Assembly: GCA_902729315.2 (NCBI GenBank) | Contig: LR746267.1 | Location: 9,914,424-9,978,423, forward strand | Direction: 5' to 3' | Source: Spirodela intermedia | Lineage: Eukaryota > Streptophyta > Magnoliopsida > Alismatales > Araceae | DNA length: 64,000 nt | In this document: positions 58,201 to 64,000 of the stretch, one piece after another | Layout: each line of letters begins with the position of its first letter | How positions within the stretch are numbered: position 1 is the stretch's first letter | The notes under the pieces: generated by a model | What the model was told of the DNA's origin: nothing | The model's database searches: none | The model's input: only the letters and a program-made list of their open reading frames with translations | Made by a program: the position numbers and the translations under genes

Positions 58201-60126
58201 GGGTGCTCCAGGAAATACCCGGCGTCGCTGTCATACAAGTTAGATGCCGCCGACGAGAAAACGCTCCAGCAGGGGATGGAGAGAATGCTGAGGATACTGG
58301 CGGCGGCAGGGGCCGAAGAGGTGGGAACGCACCACCGCGATGGGGAGGTGTTCAAGGTCAAGGGGTCGAGCCTGGAGGAGCTGGAGAGTTACGTGCGGCG
58401 GGCTAGTGGACGGGGGCTGCGTGACTCGGCCACTCCAATAAGCACAGCGCACCAGATGGGGAGCTGCCGTATGGGTATGGACCCGAGGACGTCCGCGGTG
58501 AACGAGAATGGCGAGACATGGGAGGTAGGACGGCTCTTTGTGGCGGACACCAGTGTGTTTCCAACGGCGCTAGGAATCAACCCCATGGTGACCGTGCAGG
58601 CCATCGCCTACTGCACGGCGCAGAACATTCTCGAGGTCCTCCAGGCGTCCTCTGGTTGAGAGGAGTGGGAGGGGTGGAACGGGGCAACAAGACAGGAATG
58701 ATCAAGAATTTACACAGAAATGTGTGACTCTGGCATGTGGAACACGTATTTATGCTGTTCCTACGAAGATCTCGAAACGGTGATTATAGAATCACGTAAA
58801 ACTTTTTATTGCAAGGAGTACATAGACATAATCGGACAGTTAGACTAAGAGTGCCCGGTGAGATGGAGATTACGAAATTCTTATGGTCAAATGAATGGTA
58901 GAAGGAACTTGATTAGGAATATTCTTTTAAAGACTCAGGTTTCGGGACAGTTCTTGAATGATAGGGATATTTGTTGGCGAGTCCACCTTAAGATCACATC
59001 ATGTGTCTTGCTTCAACTAGTTAGAAAGATGGGAAACAACTTCCTTTCCTTATTTAAAGTCAACTAACCACAAAAAATTACTATTTCATGAATAGTAATA
59101 ATTATAATTATTATCACATGAGAATAACAATATTAGGTGTAAATTAAAATTCAAAGTTTTTATATTGGCTTCAATGAAATTTTTCGGTGAAATTTAATCC
59201 CTAAATTCATGGAAATAGGGTAAAAAACATTCAAAATGTTGGCAGAAATGATAATTTCATAGCTATTATTGTATATTGTTTATAATAGAATGCAAAACTA
59301 ATAATATGTAACTCAAAAGGGATAACAAGTCATTCTAGCTGATCATCTCCATCAATTTCATTGTCTATATTCATATCATAGTCGTATCTACATTTTGAAA
59401 ATTCTTAAATTATTTTTCCAATGTAATTCATTCAATATTCTTTTAGTTGGTTGAATATTTTTCTATGATTGAAAGGAATAAAATTCTTGATATGCCTGAT
59501 CTTTTAGAAAAAATTAAAATGAGATGGAGTTGCATCTTCAAAAACATGTAAAAAGCAAATGAAACTGACTCTTGTTTAGATGAGATATTGATCGTCTCTT
59601 AGTCATTGTATAAAGAGATGTTAAATTTTATATTTAAAAAACAAGATTCACATTAAGCTAAATCCAATTGTTGTAGTGAGTTCAGGTCGATTCCACAGGG
59701 AAGCTAACAAATCTTGTGAGAATTTATTGCGTTCATTAAAAAATCTAAATATAAGTAAAATCGATGAAAGAAACAAAGAAGAGGTGGAGAAGAGGTCTTA
59801 TGCGCTCAATTAGGCACGACCAGCTCCTGACCTTCCCTTGTCAGCATCAAATCCTCAATATGTAGTAGTTATCAGCTTGAATACGCAAGATACCTAAAGA
59901 AATTTTAGATTCTAATCTACGGATAGCATAGACAACATCAGATAAGAGAGATGAGAAAGAGACGAACGAAAATGTGGAGATAGAATGGGGAAGAAAGAAA
60001 TGAGGGGGAAATCATAAGAGAGCGGGATGAGAAAGAGGTGGAAGTCGCGAAGAGAGAAAGAAGAGAAGAGAGAGGAGAGCAATAGGGGGAGGAGATAATG
60101 AAGATATAGAAATGGCTTTGTTGGTG
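55201..60126. repeat. Right arm of the 4.9-kb inverted duplication
   Basis: Reverse-complement partner of 29675-34548. It contains the second alcohol oxidase gene (55840-58659), about 930 bp of nearly identical downstream DNA and 0.54 kb of family W LTR. Downstream of 58201 I found only isolated single-base differences against the left arm (for example CGGACAG against CGAACAG near 58836), whereas upstream of 57076 differences are frequent. Confidence 0.95.
55840..58659 (+). CDS. Long-chain fatty alcohol oxidase 2 (GMC oxidoreductase), three exons
   Basis: Exons 55840-56076, 56511-56780 and 56866-58659; donors GTAAGT and GTGAGT, acceptors CCGAAG and TTCCAG, all phase 0, exactly as in the sister gene at 31142-33914. 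The product is 766 residues, three fewer because exon 1 starts MGRGLDEKDIP instead of a longer N terminus. The FAD motif GSGSGG, GATVGGGSAVNWS, HQMGSCRMG and INPMVTVQA are all intact, so the enzyme should be active as an FAD-dependent long-chain alcohol oxidase (EC 1.1.3.20) in a membrane. In exon 3 it is identical to the sister in residues before and after two variable blocks (about 57309-57456 and 57868-58146). The promoter differs considerably, so the two genes could be expressed differently. Confidence 0.93.
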
Positions 60127-62640
60127 GGGGAACCCGCCGGCAAAGAAACGAATGATTTGTTTAGGAAATATTCTTCAAAATTAGATGCAAAATTAGAAGG
60201 AATAAAGATCATAAACAAGTTTAGAATGGATTCAATCAAAGAAAACATTCAGAAATTGAGATTAAAAGGATTAGAACAAAAAATCCCCCTTTTCACTCTT
60301 GAGATGTGGCGGACAAACTATTAACATATCAGTTTTGTAGGATAATTAGGGTTAAATGATTAAAAATTATCATTGTGACCTAAGGCAAAGTTAATGAAAT
60401 AGAACGAAAAGAACACCAAAATATATTTTAGAAGCATTTCATGAATTTTTATTCAAGTCTACATATTAACCTTGAGAAAAATCTAATTTAGTCCATTGAT
60501 TATAATCTAACGCAATATCCAAGGCATGGCCTTGAGATTTTTTTTTGTGTCTTTTCATTTTTTTCTCTTTTTTCTCGTAGTCAAAAGCTTATGGGACATA
60601 ATGGCCCATTAAGTGAGGATTTAAATGGGAAGAGGGAAGGAGAGAGAAGGGGGCTTTTGGCAGGAGCTAGGGCACGGAGCTCTCCCCTATTCCCAGTTCT
60701 TGCTTGGTGACACAGCAAAGTGGCGACAGAGGGCAGAGGGCAATGTGAAAGCGGCGCGACAAAGGCAGCAATTGGTGGCATCAGGCGCCGCGACGACGGC
60801 AGCAGTGCAATGGCGAGCTCTCTCCTATCTATTGGGTGAGACAGCAGAGAGGCGACAGCAGGCGACACGATGACAGAGGTAGCGCGAAAGCGAGCTCTCT
60901 CTTATCTATTGGGTGACATAGCGGAGAGGTGCCAACATGCAACATGACGACAGAGCAGCACCATGGTGAGCTCTCTTCTATCTGCTGGGTGACACAGGAA
61001 GCTCTCACCTACCTATTGAGTGGCACAGCAAAGCTCTCTCGTATTTGAACACATCAAATTTACATTTTTTATTTAAACTCAAATAATATAAATCAGCTTT
61101 AAACTTCGAGTTGTTTCAGTCGATCTTCAGGGATGATTGTCAAACTAATAGCAAATTTTGTTCTCAAATGCTTATAAATCAAAAAGGTGCAAAAAAAATT
61201 ATAGAAACTGATTTTTCTTAATATCTAATCATTGCTGCCGCATCTTCACTAGTAGGAAGGCAGCAGGGACAAAGTGCATGGAGAAGGGGAGAAGTACAAA
61301 GAGAAGTGAAAGTCAATCTTGGAAACTGGAGAAGAAATAGGGAAAATTAAACCAGCTTCATCATGTCACGCACACTATGGAGATGAATCAAGAAGTGATT
61401 TGATCAGGAAAAAGGTAAATTGAAGTAGTAAAGTGCTGAAATATAATACACTCTCAATCCCCGTGTCTCTCAAAGATTTAGAGAGGAAGAACGCGTGCTC
61501 AATTAGATTGCAGAAAGCAGTAAAGAAAAAAGTTAAAATCCTAATCTACAGCATTCACGTCCTCCTTCACTTGTCACCGAGAGAGAGCCTGAATGCCTTA
61601 TGAGAGAGTTCAGGCCACTGCCGCCTTTAGATCGTGGGGGATGCGCTCAGGCCACTGTAGCTAGCGCCGTTGTCGCCATGCTCACCTTCACTTGTCACTC
61701 AGAAGGAGAGCATGTCATTGTCGTCACCACCCCTATGAATGCTGCAGCCACCATCGTTACCGTCGTGCTCGGCTCCTCCTCTGCCTATCACGCAAGAGGG
61801 GAGTTGGTACGTGTGAACAGAACTCCAATTAATGAGCCAGACAGTGAGAGGGAAGAAAGTAATAGATGTCGGGCGAGAGAAAGAAAGAGACTAAATTACA
61901 TATTACATAGCAGTTATCACCACAGTAGCCACTGATGAAAGGATGACACTGCACCGCCTCGCCTTGCTCGAGACTCAAAGAGGAGAGTATATCGGCTCCC
62001 AAACAAGGGAACTTAAAATGAATAGTACTCGATGGAAGAGAGAGAGACTGACAAGAGAAGAGAGAGAGCACAATGACGAATAGAAGAGAGAAGAAGGAAA
62101 ATTATCGTTTGGAAGAATGATAATCCAACAGTGATAAAAAACTGAAACTCTTCGAGTGGCCCTCTCACTCCTGAATAACTCCTGCCTCAACTGCGGTTCG
62201 ATCATCAATAAGTAATGAGAAGAAGGAGCTGTTATTCCTCTACCTTCGCACGATCTCCCACGTAAGCCTTGAGGTAGTTGCTGGCAAGAGGGAATCGTGG
62301 CAAGAGACGGGGTCGTTGGAAGGACCTCTTCTTACCTGGAACGTGGCCGAAAGGCGGCGGCCCACCAAGAGCTCACAGCCGCTGTCACCGTCCGCCGCTA
62401 TGAACACTGGAAGCACCACCGTCGCCGTCATGCTCAGCTCCTCCTATGGCTGTCACGCAAGAGGGGAGTTGGCAACCGCCATTGCCCTCCACCGCTGCTG
62501 CTGCACCGTCGTCGTTCATCGCTGCCGTGAACATCGCGGCCATTGTCGCCACCATTTCCACCTGTCTCTTGTTGAGGGGGCCAGCCGGTGCTCCTGTGCC
62601 CTAGCTCTCGAGGTCCGCCCCAAATCATAATGGGCAAGGT
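59589..62640 (-). mobile_element. Probable long gypsy-type LTR (family W), reverse strand, right end unknown
   Basis: The left end reads TGATCGTCTCTTAGTCATTG, the reverse complement of the terminus seen at 30212, with the CCACAGGG/TCGATT motif 100 bp inside. To the right follow a GA-rich stretch (59940-60110), a minisatellite (60677-61040) and two GC-richer segments (61590-61830 and 62230-62630) that share the CTCCTCTGCCTATCACGCAA-like motif with 14080-14270. The expected target duplication GATAT was not found at the right, so the element is truncated or longer than assumed. The plus frame at 60112-60324 is probably accidental. Confidence 0.4.
60677..61040 (+). repeat. Minisatellite, about 77-bp units
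   Basis: The phrase GAGCTCTCTCCTATCTATTG with GGTGACACAGC after it recurs, with changes, starting at 60677, 60815, 60892, 60968 and about 61009. The spacing of the middle copies is 77 and 76 bp; the first is 138 bp away and the last is short. Confidence 0.85.
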
Positions 62641-64000
62641 ATTGGGCCTCACTTTCTTGGCCGAATATCTCCTAGAGAAACAATGTAAATTCATCATACA
62701 GATGTCCCAACAAAAACAGATGATTGAATAGCTATTGCAGTGATTTGCACTTCAAGGAGAATAACCAATATATCAGAACATAAGAAAAGAGGTAGGTCAA
62801 CTTCTAAGTCAATCAATAGCTAATCCTAGGCATCATCCACTTGGATTTCCTCTCCAAAAATTTAATGTAGCTAGAGCTAGTTCTTAAATGCCTTATCAAG
62901 GACCACAATTTGAAAATGCAAAAGCCATATCCAACCTTAGGAGTCAAAGAGTTCTTAATGACCAATATAGAAACCAGCAACATAAAAAATCTTTTGAACT
63001 AGGGTATGAGGAACATTGTGTAAGTAACTTAAGTAAAAATGATAAAAATAACCAGGAACTAATAGAAGAAAATTTTCATAGAGAGGAAGAAGTAATAGTG
63101 AAGAAGATGGGGGTTGGAAGTAAACAAAAAGAAAAACATGATGTGAACCTTGAAAATTATACACTCTTACTCTTTTTCCCATGGCATTAAAGCCTAGACT
63201 TAAAAAGAAGATAGTGTAAAATGATGATCTAATTGAGTTGTTTAAGAAATCTCATATTAATATTCAATTAGTACACAATAAGGCATATACCTAGTTATGC
63301 AAAAAAAAATTAAACAAGTATACATACAATGAAGAGAGCAGGAAAAAAGAAGAAGATTATCAACAAAAATTAGTACAATCCTTTTAGATTTACTTTGCAA
63401 GAAACATAAGGATCTAAGAGCCCCTTTAATTTCATCCAATATAAGAGGTGTTACTTTTCATAATACATTATTAAACTTAGGAGCTAGTGTCAACTTCCTA
63501 TCTACATTAATTTATGAATATTTTGACATGGGAGAGTTGAAACCAACATAATAGACTTTCAACTTGCAGATAGGCCAGTCAAGACACATAAAGGAATACC
63601 AGAACATATGATGATTAAGGTCAAAAAGTGTTATTTTTTAGTAGACTTCTTAATTTTGGATACAAATGAATCTCAAGTGTTGAGCCAAACTCTTATCATC
63701 CTAGGACGTCTAAATATTAATTTTGAAATAGGTTGCAAGAACATATCTTTTAGGGGTGAAGTTTCATTGGATATTTATAAAGAATCCAAATATCCAAAGG
63801 ATGATGAAGAGAAATGTTACACTATAGATATGGTGGACAACTTTATAGGGATTGAAGATGATCATGTAGGAGAAGTATTAATCGTAAACAAAGAACCTAG
63901 TCACCAACACTTAGAATTTCTACCTATTTCATCACCTACAGCTAGTGTTGAACTTAAACCCCCAACTAGACAGCCTTAAGTATGCATTTTTAGGGCCAAA
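62641..64000 (+). mobile_element. Ty3/gypsy element, gag end and protease region, degraded, runs off the window
   Basis: Frameshifted translation gives a proline-rich gag/linker remnant (NPRHHPLGFPLQKF, about 62823-62865), an LKPRLKKK block (63191-63214), and from about 63460 the aspartic protease region: LLNLGASVN at 63468-63494, followed by FQLADRPVKTHKGI (63560-63601), DFLILDTNE (63647-63673) and LGRLNINFEIG (63703-63735). The catalytic Asp of the D-L-G-A motif is Asn (AAC at 63474-63476). With several stops before it, this is a dead copy. The polymerase part would lie beyond the right edge. Confidence 0.8.

Noticed and set aside
16285-58659. Biosynthetic gene cluster of acyltransferase, alcohol oxidase and CCD4
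   Set aside because: The enzymes could in principle be linked by alcohol or volatile metabolism, but their substrates belong to different routes and the genes are tens of kilobases apart with transposons between. Co-expression data would be needed.
60112-60324. Plus frame starting MALLVGEP, considered as a gag start
   Set aside because: It runs against the orientation of the LTR it lies in and has no recognisable gag domain; its first codons are the shared arm border.
1-64000. CRISPR array, prokaryotic operons or riboswitches
   Set aside because: No regularly spaced short repeats with unique spacers were seen; introns, LTR elements and gene families are those of a plant.

Overview
The window is nuclear DNA of a flowering plant, very probably a monocot. 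Short islands of GC-rich genes with strongly GC-ending codons (an acyltransferase, two fatty-alcohol oxidases, a carotenoid dioxygenase) sit in long AT-rich stretches made of nested LTR retrotransposons. Genes have plant introns (GT..AG) and plant TATA boxes. Species cannot be named from the sequence alone. No virus, prokaryotic operon, CRISPR array, complete tRNA or rRNA gene was seen.

Layout. 1-11.2 kb is a nest of retrotransposons: a degraded Ty3/gypsy element (pol at 1-1770, 3' LTR at 5357-7090) lies in a Ty1/copia element (7091-8748 and 10493 to about 11235). A foreign solo LTR (2945-4993, duplication AAAAG) sits inside the gypsy element, and a solo LTR of the gypsy family (8749-10487, duplication ATATG) splits the copia RNase H. 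11.3-19.2 kb is a tandem cluster of BAHD acyltransferase copies: one intact two-exon gene (16285-17889) and three broken pieces. 19.2-29.4 kb is again transposon debris, with a copia gag split by a reverse-strand solo LTR (20386-21800, duplication GTGGT).

29.7-60.1 kb is dominated by a large inverted duplication. The left arm (about 29675-34548) carries a long-chain fatty alcohol oxidase gene on the minus strand; the right arm (about 55201-60126) carries its sister on the plus strand. Between them is 20.7 kb with an uninterrupted carotenoid cleavage dioxygenase 4 gene (39427-41232, minus), poorly recognisable GC-moderate DNA on both sides of it, and AT-rich transposon debris including another solo LTR (51330-53138, duplication CCGCT). 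A third, broken piece of fatty alcohol oxidase (29390-29677) abuts the outer end of the left arm. 60.1-64 kb holds LTR-type repeats, a minisatellite and the gag-protease part of another gypsy element running off the right edge.

How it fits together. The three enzyme types act in different routes (acyl ester formation, long-chain alcohol oxidation, apocarotenoid production) and I do not claim a biosynthetic cluster. The strongest story is structural: the two oxidase genes differ clearly in promoter, exons 1-2 and introns, yet their last exon alternates between blocks without differences and clearly different blocks, and the last 0.4 kb of coding sequence plus about 1.5 kb of downstream DNA are almost identical. 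That is the pattern expected from repeated gene conversion between inverted arms. A second theme is that a related group of gypsy LTRs occurs mainly as solo LTRs with intact target duplications, and carries a tRNA T-arm-like block and a conserved antisense reading frame.
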